Source: Agelaius tricolor (lineage: Eukaryota > Chordata > Aves > Passeriformes > Icteridae). Taken from it: DNA of 64,000 nucleotides. Shown in pieces: positions 1-12,375 of this stretch; positions within the stretch are counted from its first letter, which is position 1; every line of letters starts with the position of its first letter. The stretch lies in contig JALJCS010000037.1 in the NCBI GenBank assembly GCA_023055355.1, forward strand, positions 3,472,001 through 3,536,000. The letters run 5' to 3'. The notes under the pieces were generated by a model that ran no database searches, had not been told where the DNA came from, and saw nothing but the letters and a program-made list of their open reading frames with translations. The position numbers and the translations under genes were made by a program.

Positions 1-229
1 GGAATTGCCTCAAAACCAAAAAGAGCAGGATTAGATGGGATATTGGGAATTAGGAATTGTTCCCTGTGAGGGTGGGCAGGCCCTGGCACAGGGTGCCCAG
101 AGCAGCTGGGGCTGCCCCTGGATCCCTGGCAGTGCCCAAGGCCAGGCTGGAGCACCCTGGGACAGTGGGAGGTGTCCCTGCCATGACACTGGATGAGCTT
201 TAAGGTCCCTTTTAATCCAAACCAGTCAG
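1..229 (+). mobile_element. CR1 LINE 3' end, cut by window start
   Basis: Plus-strand CR1 3' UTR, ending around TTTAAGGTCCCTTTTAATCC. The segment 34-150 aligns over its full 117 bp with 45278-45394, marking the same subfamily. The 5' part is left of the window. Confidence 0.85.
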
Positions 230-450
230 GGTTCTCTGATTTCCTCATCCATGAGCTGCAGAGGATGGGAAGCAGACCCCACAGTGATCCTGCCAGTGCT
301 GAACATTCATTCACAGACTCCTGGGATGGGATCTATCAGTCCCTTCCCTCCTCCTCCTGTGCAGATGTGACACTGCCCTGATGTGCTGGGAGGGGACAGG
401 ATGATGGAAATGCTGTGCAATAATCAATCCTAACCACAGGACCAAGAGAA

Positions 451-655
451 AATCACAGCATCATTAAGGCTGGGAAACACCTCCCAGATCATCAAGTCCA
501 AGCACCCCCATGTTCAATCCGTGTCCCCAAGTGCCACATCCACGTGGCTTTGGAACATTTACAGGGATGGAGACTCCACCACTCCCCTGGGCAGCCCCTT
601 CCAGTGCCCAAATGTGATCAGCTTCTCTTCCTTCAGCTGGACAGGACACACAGAA
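451..655 (-). mobile_element. CR1 LINE 3' fragment, diverged
   Basis: Plus view begins AATCACAGCATCATTAAGGC and goes on through ATCATCAAGTCCAAGC and GGGATGGAGACTCCACCACT, the typical reverse complement of a CR1 3' end. Diverged, so an old insertion. The open frames overlapping it are not genes. Confidence 0.8.
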
Positions 656-1224
656 AGGCAGCCTGGGTGCCCTTGGCCAAAGCAAAATGTTTAACATGAA
701 CCAGCTCCTCCCTGCCCTGCCCAGCCACAGACAGTGCAGCACACCAGACCATATTTCAGCACCAGTCCAGGTTTTATTATTGCAAGAAGGGATCAGGATG
801 AGATCCAGAAAAGGCAAAAACCCACTCAGGGAGAAGCAGGAGACAAAAGGCCAAGATCGTCAGTACCGTGGTGGGACTAGAAAAATGTCATTAAATTTCA
901 AAAGCTGTTTTGTCTCCTGGGAGGGGTAACAGCCCCCAGGTCCCAGCCACAGCTCCTGCTGCACAGAGCCATCCAAGAGCAGGAGCAAAGGCTGCATCTG
1001 TGAAACCCCTGCCATTTCAAAGCAGCCTGCCTGGCACATGGCATGGCTGCAGCACAAGGAAGGGCTCCTGCAAACACAAAGCCATGAGTGCTCACTGTTC
1101 CAGTCCTGGCCGTGCCCTAGGAAGGGGCAGCTCCTCCTCTGGCTCAGCTCTGGCCTCTGGTGCTTCCTGCCATGATTTCCCAACCTTTAACATTTCAAAA
1201 GTCTTCTGGCAGCCACAGCAGTGA
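656..1224. other. Unannotated intronic sequence
   Basis: Nothing recognised. Open frames on both strands are under 110 codons and without homology. Confidence 0.6.
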
Positions 1225-2180
1225 GCATGGAGCTATTTCACAGCAGTGCAAGGAGCTATTAAATGTATTAAAAATTAATTATTAATTATTAAACTGTATT
1301 AAAAACACAGTTTTTTCTCCATTTCACAGCAGTGCATGGAGCTGTTTCACAGCAGTGCATGGAGCTATTTCACAGAGTGTATGGAGCTCTTTTCCAGCAG
1401 TGCATGGAGCTCTTTTACAAGAGTGCATGGAGCTATTTCACAGGAGTGCATGGAGCTATTAACTGCATTAAAAATTAATTATTAATTATTAAACTGTATT
1501 AAAAACACAGTTTTTTCTCCATTTCACAGCAGTGCATGGAGCTGTTTCACAGGAGTGCATGGAGCTATTTTCCAGGAGTGCATGGAGCTATTAACTGTAT
1601 TAAAAATTAATTATTAATTATTAAACTGTATTAAAAAATACAGGTTTTTCTCTATTTCCAGCAGTGCATGGAGCTCTTTTCCAGCAGTGCACGGAGCTAT
1701 TTTCCAGGAGTGCATGGAGCTATTAACTGTATTAAAAATTAATTATTAATTATTAAACTGTATTAAAAACACAGTTTTTTCTCCATTTCAGAGCAGTGTA
1801 TGGAGCTGTTTCACAGCAGTGCATGGAGCTATTTCACAGAGTGTATGGAGCTCTTTTCCAGCAGTGCATGGACCTCTTTCACAGGAGTGCATGGAGCTCT
1901 TTTACAAAGTGCATGGAGCTATTAACTGTATTAAAAATTAATTATTAATTATTAAACTGTATTAAAAAATACAGTTTTTTCTCCATTTCACAGCAGTGCA
2001 TGGAGCTATTTCACAGCAGCGCATGGAGCTCTTTTCCAGGAGTGCATGGAGCTATTAACTGTATTAAAAATTAATTATTAATTATTAAACTGTATTTAAA
2101 AATACAGTTTTTTCTCCATTTCACAGAGTGCATGGAGCTCTTTTCCAGGAGTGCTTGGAGCTCTTTCACAGCAGTGCGTG
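1225..2180. repeat. Higher-order minisatellite, 22-23 bp monomers with AT-rich blocks
   Basis: Monomers of the form GTGCATGGAGCTATTTCACAG recur every 22-23 bp. At six points (attaaaa starts at 1267, 1467, 1599, 1731, 1930, 2063) a near-identical AT-rich block of about 65 bp replaces monomers. Spacing between blocks is 200, 132, 132, 199 and 133 bp, so the larger unit has two sizes differing by three monomers. The likeness of the blocks points to recent expansion or homogenisation. Confidence 0.95.
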
Positions 2181-5100
2181 ACTGATCCATCCAGGCTCCC
2201 CTCCCCACGTCTGCACAGGGAGCTGCCACTGCCCACGGATCAGGGCCCTGAGTGCTGTAAGTTGGAGCATTTTCACCTCCCTCAATAAACTGTATGGGTG
2301 TGTACTAGCTGGAAATACAGCTCCATCTGGGATTGAAGAGACTGAGCCTAAAATACTGAAATCAACAGCAGCTTTTGACAGACAGGAGCTGGCCACAGGG
2401 GTGTTTCTGTCTGGGATAACGCCTTCCACACCATGCACAAGCCAAAGGCACCAACAGCAAAAAAACCAATCCCTATCAGCTACAGAATGAACAAATCTGG
2501 GCAAGTTTCTACTGCAGCCCACTCCTACACCTTCCCAAGATGTCTGAACGGGGAGAGGAGAGAGATCTCACCTATTAAGAGGAGGGAGAGTGATTTGAAA
2601 TCAATGTTTGGCAAAATCAAAGTCTGTGGGGACTCGTGTTAATGAATTCCCCTGCTGGGTTTAGGATGTTTAAAGGAAAACAAAAGATTGCTGCATGCAG
2701 GGCAGAGCAGGTGAGACCTGGGGAAGTTGTTCACACACCTGGTTTCCTATTCCCTAAGCTCCCCCTCGGCAGGAGAGGCTCAGGGACACTCAGGGCCACA
2801 GTGCTGGGTGATGTTGAGATGCCCCTGCTATTCTCCTGCTTGGGAGGGCAGCTCAGAAGTGGCTGGAAATGCAGCAGATGATCTCATGTGCTCCTCAGCT
2901 AATGTCAATGCCCAGGGGCCACGGGTCCTTCCTGCCCAGCCTTCCCCCGAGGGTCCCTGATGAGATTAGGCAGCGCCAAGCACGACAATTCACCATTAGC
3001 TGCGACAATTCACCGTTAGCTGCACTAAGTGCTACGGAGAGATCATGAAAACCAATTAACTCCTGCCCTTCTCCCTCCTGTGATGGATTACACTCTGCTC
3101 CTCCAGAGCAGTGTCACATGAGGGGAGAGGGGAACACAGGAGAGACAGGAGGAATTTATTCCCAGGTGGTTTCTTGTGTGGACACACCGGCCTGGAAGCG
3201 CCTCGTGCCTCAGCCAGGCTGCCAGGTGAGCAACAAGCCCAGGTGTGGGTGGTGCCAGCAGCTTCTCCTGGATCCACAGGGCATGAGCTCCACCTCCCCT
3301 GTCCCTGGGAGCCCCACCTGGACATGCCTGTGGGGACATGAGGGACTGGGTAACGCCCTGGTCACTGCACAAGGCCCTGGGGTTGGCACATTGGGCATTT
3401 CTCCTCACCCACCCCAGGGTAAACCCCACTGGAAGCACAACCATCCCAGCTCCAGGTTTTTGCCTATTTCCCAAAGCTTGCTGGGATAAAAGAGGAAAGC
3501 AAAGAGGAGATCCAGCACTGCCCCATGCTGACCTGGAGCTGGAGCTCTGTCAGTGCTCCCACACCACCTTCCCCAGAGCAGCCCTGGATGAAAAATAAAT
3601 GTGTTGGGTGATAAAACACAGAGCTCCCTTCCCCACCCAATGCACCCACCAAGGCACTCATTTAGCTCTGAGATTCATCACTGAATATTGCATCACTGTG
3701 GAGCCTTTTAAGGAAACATTCCAGCACTTTCCCACATTAATCAGGTAACTTTTTTATAGCCAGACAGAATTAAAAATAACCAAGATCCAGGTAGGTGTCA
3801 GTGAAAAGCTCCAGCAGGGAAAATCCTGTCCCATCACACCTGGAAGGAAGGAAGGAAGGAAGTCCTTGCCCTTCTCCAGGCACTGTGCCTGCAGACAAAC
3901 ACAACCAAGCCCAATGACAACTCTCCCCATTAATGCTGGATAATTTTAGGGTCTCAGCTACAGGCAGTCCATCTCTCTAGCAAAATCCTACCTAAGACTT
4001 GCACTATCTACCACAGCAGGCTTGACCCCGTTTTCATATGCAGAAGCTAAAAAAAAAGGAAAAAAACCCTCCTAATCCTACAGAACCCAGAGCAAATAAC
4101 ACTCTGGGACTGTGTGATACCACCCTATTAAATACAAACATGTTCTTACAGTAGCTCAATGATTTTAAGCATTCACCATCTTTTCATTTCAGTTTTAAGC
4201 ACTTTGCCTGGCAACTGTCTGAAGGGCAAACCATTATGGAAATAGGAAGACAATTAATTTTCCTTTATTCTGGAAGATAGGATTATTGGAATAAATAAAA
4301 TAATCAGCTTAAACAAGAGCATAATTCACAACTTCTGAAAAACAGAGGACAGGTTTCTTTCATTTTCCTTTCCAGAGAAATGATTTCCTGGAATGGAGGT
4401 TGCAAGGGAAGTGCAGAAGTTTTGGAGTTAACCTTGGACTGCTGACTCACAAATCACTGCCTCCATGCCTTCAGCAGGAGGAAGGCTGGCATTTCACTCT
4501 TAGAGCCACTTTATATATTTATTTAATACAGCAAATCAGAACAGCCCCCTAAAAAGATACAGAGACCACCTCCCAATCTCATTTGGACCAGAGGTAAATC
4601 TGAAGCAGCCACTATTGGACACAGGCCTTTGGCAGCACCACAATTAATATGGTTAAAGGGGGATCTGACACCCTGTGACATACATGTACACCTACATATA
4701 TGAATTAAGTTAAAGGTATTTCACTCCCAAACCCCAGAGGGAGAAGGGAACAAATGAAAGAGAAGAGCATTCGAGTTCATATTAGCAAGAGATGAAATTA
4801 TTTACTGAGAAAAATTTGGGGTATCTTGGTAAGAACTGTAGAGTTCTTTCTGCAGGACTCCTCTAATAAGCAGAAGGAGTTATAAAAATAGGATGGAAAC
4901 TGTGGTTCAAGGTTGCTACAGCCTCAAAAAGAAACAGAGATAATAGATGGAGGCACAGATTCCCAGGAACAGTAAGGACTGCAGAAATACTGAGAAATCA
5001 AATTGATGATCTGGAAAATAACACAAGATTAAGAATGATCAGGTTAGTGGGGGCTCCTGAAGGAGCAGAAGCAGGAGAAGGCACTTCCAGTTTGCAGTGG

Positions 5101-5560
5101 ATTATGAGGATGGGGGATGAACAATCCCCACAGTCCAGGGTGTGGGTGAGCCATGTCCCCACATAGGGCAGTTCTGCAGTGCTCCACAGCCCCAAGGGAA
5201 GGATTTCCTGCAGCAGGAGCCCATCCAGGAGTGTTTCTGCAGCTCACAGATCTGAGCCTGGTTCCAGGAGCCAGCACTGCCTCCCTCCAGCAGGAATGGC
5301 TCAAACTCTCCCTGTCCTTCCTCCAGTCACAAACTCCTGGTGCCCTGGCACAGCCACATCCCAGCAGCCTGTGCTTCCCACAGGGAGCAGCCATTTCCCA
5401 TTTCCTCAGCATCTCCTCCAGCTGCAGAGCACTGTGGCACCAAGTAGGTCACAGACCAGACAGCTCCTGAAGAATCACCTGCAGCTTGTTTCCTCTCCCT
5501 TTCTCTGCCTTCTTGGGTTTTTAGGAGCCACCAAATCACTTCACCACCACCTTCAAACCC
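2181..5560. other. Unannotated intronic sequence
   Basis: No gene, RNA or transposon recognised. A short GGAA run lies at 3845-3861. The part from about 3.66 to 5.04 kb is AT-rich, with few open frames, and looks like old unique intron. Confidence 0.6.
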
Positions 5561-5608
5561 CATCCATCCATCCATCCATCCATCCATCCATCCATCCATC
5601 CATCCATC
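5561..5608 (+). repeat. (CATC)n microsatellite
   Basis: Twelve perfect tetranucleotide copies. It explains the IHPS and MDGW repeats of the open frames that cross it. Confidence 0.97.
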
Positions 5609-8600
5609 CCCTCTCCCTACAGCCCTGTCTCCTGCCTTTCTGCTCTCTCCCAGCTGTTCTACTTCACCTCTCCCCTACAGGTCCTTAAAGCAAGATTTTC
5701 CTTCCATCTTCTCCTTCCCACAACCATATTTTTCCCAGCATGATGAACCCCTTGCACTGTTTCTTTCACCCTCAGAACCCTGGATGTTCTCTGTGCTGGT
5801 CAATGCATTAAACCCCATCCACCATGGGAAGGGAGCTCTTCTACAATTCCACATCTGGGTTAAAAATCACAGTTCCCCCCCCCGTGTCTGTAACTTCACT
5901 CACTAATCCTCAGGGAAAAGGGGGGTAAGGAGTCCCCTTTGCCAGCTGGTGCTGTCAGGCTTCCTCAGGTGCTCTCTCCATGCAGGGCTCCATCAGCTCC
6001 AAGGAGCACAGGATGGCCCAAGACTCTTCCCTGCTTCACTCAGGAGCCTTTGGGCAGGGACAGCACTGCCAAAGGACACAAAACAAGGATGCAGCAGCAA
6101 GGACTGAGCCCAGGGTGTTAAGGAAGCCAAAATTCAGCCATAAATTGGATTTCAAAATGGCCAGGAAGGCAGGAGAGCAGGAGGTAAAACTCCTCTGAAG
6201 GTGGAGAAATGCTGTGCGTGACAGCAAACCCTCCCACACAGCATCACCACAGAGAGGATTCAGCACAGCAAATAATTACAGGGCTCCTGTCATAATATCT
6301 GCTCTTAAAGGCATTGCCAGTTGAATCCAGGCTGGCTGAAGCAGTTAGAAGGGAGAGAAACGAAGTCACCAGGCTTTGAAGTGGTCACCATTTGGTTATT
6401 AAAGACTGGAACCTGCATGCTGTGTCTACCCAAGCACAGTTACCTCCCCCTCCCTGGGATTGCCAAGGTTGCATGAGGGTTTTTCAGATACACCCACAGG
6501 ATTCAGTTCCATCTTGTTCTCTCTGGTTTGAATACAGTCCTGGCCTGAGAGGATACCAAAAAGGTGAGCAAGTCCCAAACACAGGTTTCTGTTCCTCCAT
6601 TGAACGAAGCTGTGCTGGTGGAGAAAGGGACAAACTGGCCACACAGGCAGAATTTTCCACACAAATCTAAAGACAGGAATGTGCAAATTCAAGCAATGAA
6701 TCCTCCTCCAAAGTCACTCATCTCAAAGAAAGCATCCAGGAGTCCCTGCCCTGCAAATCCAACAGCCTGCACAGGACACAGCTCCATGGGATGGAGGATC
6801 TCCCTCAGCTCAGCCACACCAGAGTGCTCAGGGTCTGCAAGGGGAGAGAGAGGCGTCCCCTCCATGGGAACCCCCAGCAGGGACCTGCAGAACCCCTCTG
6901 CAGAGCCCAAGAACAAACCCACAAACTCAAATTAGATTGGGTTGTAGCTACTTTTTTCCTTCCCAAGTGATCAGTTCCAGGGCTTGCTGGAAAGGAGCTG
7001 AATGTCTCCCTGGAAGAGAGGAGCCCTGCCCAGCAGGGAAGCAGCTGTGGGGTGAGGGTGTCCCAAAAGCTGCTCTGATCCAAAGGCACCAAGTCCCCAG
7101 GCCACCAAAGGCTTGGCAAGGCTGAAGAACAGTGCCCTGTGCTGGGGACTCTCCTCAGCCATTGAAAATAGCTCATTTCCCCCATTTTACCCTAAAGCAA
7201 GAAGAGGGGGAGGGCTTTATCCTCTGGCTTGGAGCCAGAACCCATGGCACTAAGGAAAGCGTGACTTTTGTCCCTTTGCTGAGCCTTTCCACCATTCTGG
7301 GACTGGAAACAGGAGAAGGTTTAAAGCTGGTCCAAACCATTTCAGGGATGAACCTGATTACTCTTCCCAGTGAGGGTGAAATAAAGAATGAGATGATGGA
7401 TCCAGGCTCCCTAAAATCACACTGTGGAAAAGGGAAGGACAGCAATGACCTGCACTGGGGGACAGCCAGGGCCCAGCACCTTGTTACAGACCAAGGACCA
7501 GTCCTGCTGTCCCAGGACCTTGGGCCCTGTGCTGGTGAAGCAGCCCCCACCTACACACCTCAGCCTGAAGATGCATTTTTGTTACACCCTGATCACAGAT
7601 TTTTACAGTTTCCTTTAACTTTCTTGCTTTCAACTTGGCTTCTCCAAAAAACTATTTCCCAGTTCTTCCACAAAACGTGCTTTTAAATAGAACTTGATCA
7701 TTTTTCTCTGAACTAAAACCCCTTGTCATGGTGACAGATACATCACTGGCATCAGTTAAAAATGTGAAAGAGAAAATCCTCATCCACCACTGAGAAACAA
7801 GCAGCACCACTGAATCCTGACACAACCATGGTCCTCCACAACACGAGTCTTTGTTCTCACAATCATCTCCAAAACAATATTCTGACAACATCCTTCCCTA
7901 TATAGATTTATATTGCTATATCTCTATCATTTCCCTCACGCCCATCAAAATGAAGTTATAATTAACCCATCATCAATAGAAATTACAATGATTTTGAAAC
8001 AGCAAGAAACAATCTATTTGCATTTGGTAGCTAATTATTCCCCCTACGCACACAGCCACCAATGTTCCCTAAAACCATCCACAGAACAGACAGTCTGTGC
8101 TAGCCAGAGCTTCTGGAAAGGAGGGGAAAAGGAGGGACTAAGCAAAAAAACCTCAACGTTGGGGTGGCAAAATTTTCTTCAAATCTGCAGCATCTCGAGC
8201 TCAGCCAAGTCTGTAACAGAACTGCCCTTGTGAACTCATCCAGCAGTGTTAGAATCCACCTGGGTATCACATGGAAGCTGACAGCAACCTCAGGATGAAC
8301 CTAGTGGGAGCCACTGACATTTGCTAAATTATTGAATTATTATTCCCTTCTTCACACCACTCCAAGGAAACACGAAGCCATTTTCCAATAAAAGCTGTTG
8401 GACATAAATTTCACGCCAGGAGTGCTCCCAGAGCCAGGCAATCCCTGGATCTGCAGTTGCACCTGGGATTATCCCCTCCTCAAGGAGGAAGGGTGTGCCC
8501 TCCTTGCAGCCACACGAGTCCTGGGGCATGCCCAGAGGTGACCTGCAGCCCCTCCAGCTCCCACTCACCAGGTACAGAACAGCACAATGCCCTGCCCCAC

Positions 8601-11600
8601 CCCCGCCCCCACGGCAGGCAGGTTTTGCTGACACATCACCTCCATTTCCTCAGCATCCCCAAGGATTACAGCGATGTTTGTAAGAGGTAAAGACACCAGC
8701 CGTGGTCAGGGAGCACTGACTCCAGCAGCTCCAGCAGCCTGGCAGAAATCAAGCCAGCCAGGCATTTCTGCTTGATGTCCTGGGAGCCCCAGGTTGGCCC
8801 TCCATGGCTTGGGCTGCGTTCAGAGGAAGCTGACAAAAGCTCCAGGGATGGTAAATCACATCCTCCTTCACCCACGCTTCTGGAGGCGAGTAGAGAAAAC
8901 ACTCTTCGCTCATTAGGAACCATCCAAGGTTTCCCTTCATCTGGGATGCCCCCACAAAGCAGGGATTGGGGAGGAAGGGGCTCAGTTTCACCTTGACACA
9001 ATCCCTGTGCCTGCAACACTTACCTGGCTGCCAAGGCATCCCTCCTCACCACGCCGAGAGTCATCAGCCTTCAAAGCAAAGCCAAAATAGCTCAAGGATT
9101 GTTTTCCTTCCCCCATCTGACACGGGATTGCAGCTCCTCAGGCATGGGGAGGAGGGGGAGCAAAATAATAGTAATAAACAAAAGCAAAAGCCTAGTCTTC
9201 TGTAGGCAAAGCTAATCCTGTCACACATTTTCTTCCCAACAGAAGCATGATAGATCGAGTCCCACTGGGTTCTGCTCACAACTAAACAGGACGAGGTGTT
9301 TGCAGCTCTCTTCTGCCAACACAGCTCAACGAGCAGCAAGGCCTCACCTCCTCTAATCATTTCACTCAACACCAAGCCACCCTGGAGCTCTACCCCAGCT
9401 CTAGAAAGCCAGCCCGAGCCTCAGGATGGCCTTGCACGGAAATAGGATTACTTTGGCCTGGAGGAAAAAAAGAAACCACAACATGAAGGTCACCCATAAA
9501 ATCATTACACAGCTCCCTCTTCCCCGGCTCATAGAGAAAAAACCTTTCTCAAACCCTCAACCTGAAAGGAGAAACACAAAAAGATATGTACATTAATGCC
9601 ATATACCTCCGTCAATTTTTTTCCTCGTGTCTTTAGAGCAGTTGTTTACTGCAGCCAACTGCAGAGAAATTACAGTAGCTTAACTCTCCAACTCCCTCTA
9701 AAGGATTAATCTTCCAGTGAGCATGCTCACGCGGGAGCTTTTTCAGCACTTGCATCCATTTCATGAGTGAGGGCTGCTGCACACATGAGGAAATGCCATT
9801 TCAGGGCTCCAGGCAGAGCGAGCAGCCCACAAACCAAGGGCTAAAGCCCTTCCCAGGGCTCCACAAAGGAGCTCTGCCCAAGCCTCCAGCTCCAAGGAGG
9901 TTCAAAGATTTCAGGTCCATGGCCCCTTTCAGGAAGGAGGGGGGCGGTGGTTTCCCTGCGACACTGTTTGAAATGTCTGACCTTGGCTTTTCTCTACAGC
10001 CTGGTGGACAGTTCACCCACTGAATCTGGAGTCAAAAATAGCTTCTTCTCACTGGCACATTTTTCCTTTTGCATCACTTGTTGGCTCATCTTGGCTTCTC
10101 AGAAAAAATCAGGAAGATAATTTGGGGTGCAGGGAGGGGGAGGGGAGGGGAAACATTCTAATAAAAAGGAACAGCTTTAAAAATCTAGTTCTCAACCCTG
10201 CATCACAGTTGGTAACAGATCCTGAGACACATTTAACTCCACAGATTAAGGACCCATGCAAATGAGGATTTGCTGGTAGACAACAAATCCAGTATCTAAA
10301 CAAGGCTGTTCAAGTAATCTTGTCCATTCTCTCCTAGACCACTAAAGATTAAACTGCTCTATTTGAGATATTTCTCCCTCACCTCAAAGGATGACCCTCA
10401 ATTCAAAGCCTTCCTGGTGAAAATAAAGCTCCAACATTAAGGACAAATACACTGCAGAAATAGTTTCTTCCATTTTCATCTTCTCATATTCCAGGGTTCT
10501 GCCCTTCCCCTTCCCATTTATCTATTTTATGTCCTGTTGCTTAATTGCTCTTTGTAGCTGAAAGAGATCCAAGCCTCCCCCTCCCCCCAAAGGCTCTTAT
10601 TTCAAGTTTTAAACCCAGCTTGAGTCTAGGACATGCAGAAACCAGACTGCAGCCCCTGAGTCCAGGGAAAATCACAACCCCGGAGCCCAAGGAGAAAAAA
10701 CCCAGAGGGGGCTGCAGCCCAAGGTCTGAGCTCACTTCCCAGACCCAGCTCCAGGCTTCAGCCCAGCCATTACAACTACCTAAACATGTACTTATTTTTC
10801 GAAAAGTCTTGAGTGTCTTTGATGCCATGAAGCCCCTTTAATGTTTTAAGCCCCAGAAGTGAATCCACAAAAAGGCAGGATGCCAGGAGAGTGTTAAAGA
10901 AGGGCTATGGCTGCGTTTGACAATGCTCGCTCACCATAGCGACCGTGCCCGCTAGAAATGATAAAACCTATGGTGACACTGGATATTTTGCTCTGTTGCC
11001 ACCTAAATAGAATCACCCCCAGAAAGGGAATCTCTGTTACCATGCATTAAAATAGAGGCTTTGTTTTATTTATAAAGCATCCAAACTGGTTGGTTTGGAT
11101 GTGTCAGAGCACAGGCTGCTCAGCCACCCCTCCCTGCTCCATCCTTCAGGGACTTAATGACTGATGGCAGCACTTCATCCTCCCCTCGCCTCCCACAGAT
11201 CTCAGGTGCTGCTGAGCCTGCCCCAGCTCCTCCAGGGAAGGTCTGGAGCCAGGTGGGATCTGACCCTGAAAACCCCAGCAAAGAAAACCCCAGACTTTGG
11301 AGAAGGCAGAGGTGAAAAAGCCTCGACGGAGGAAGATCGTGTCCCGCTCTTCCTCCTCCACGGCAGGATTACACCCACACGTGAAGGTGGGATAGCAGCT
11401 ATGGAGTTATCCTGACCTGTCATTCCTCATTTGGAAACCAGTCATACTCCCTGAGAGTTTAGACTTTGAAGATTGACTACTATTGATTCTTCTGCAAGCA
11501 AACAGCCCAAGCTGGCAATCAGTCAATAATAAGCAATTACTCGACAGCCTCTTATCTGCAGATGCCAGCCCAGACAGCTCGATTTGTGGAGGCAGCAGGT

Positions 11601-12340
11601 CAATAAATCAAAGCTGTTCTCAAATTTTAAAATATCATCATTTAAAAACCCACCCAGCCTTCAAACTGGCTGGAAGAGCAGCCAGGTCAGGGGGATTCCT
11701 GCAGAACAGTGTGGTGGCTATCACTAATTTACAGCTCAGGAGATAGAAGGTGATGTGCTGAAATCCACCCCTGCCACTCCTCACCTCTCAGGAGTAGCAT
11801 GAGTGGCAGCTGGATGAAGATGATGACAGGGAGAGGAGGAAGCAAAACCCTTCTCCTTCAAACAATGACTTGTAGGGAAAAAGCAGCCTTCCCAAAGCAC
11901 TGCCCAGTCCCTGGGACACACCTTGCTGCTCACCAGGAGCCTCAAACCCCAACAAAAACATGTTTAACACCCCCAAGAGAGCAAATTAACAACACCTCTC
12001 TTATCCCCCTGCTGTGACCTCTGTACCCTGGGTGTACAATTAATCATTTCATCCCAGGAAATGCACTTCCTCACCTTTTCATGGCCTAAACATGAGACAA
12101 GCACAGGAGCCAAAGGCTCCTCATGAGCATTTCAGTGTGACCCAGAGGCAACACTTTCAACCCAGCAGTGCCAACAGTGCAACAAAGAAAACCAGCTGAA
12201 AACTCAGAGAGGCATTTCATGCTCTCAGTGCAGGCTCCCTTTACAGGCTCATCTATATGAAAAGAGATAAAAATTGCCCATTTAATTTGCAGAAGATTGA
12301 GCATGCAGCTGGAATGCCAGCCCAGTGCAATGACAATATC
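5609..12340. other. Unannotated intronic sequence
   Basis: No gene or transposon seen. Two stretches, about 9.46-9.75 kb and 10.90-10.99 kb, have a mixed, non-repetitive composition with retained CpGs that would fit conserved non-coding elements, but only a comparison can tell. Confidence 0.55.

Positions 12341-12375
<35 letters not shown>
12341..12375 (+). repeat. (ATCT)n microsatellite
   Basis: Nearly nine perfect ATCT copies, followed by a degenerate ATCA unit. Confidence 0.97.

Noticed and set aside
1225..2180. CRISPR-like array of regular repeats
   Set aside because: Tandem monomers without unique spacers, in a vertebrate genome; a minisatellite. The same applies to the other arrays.
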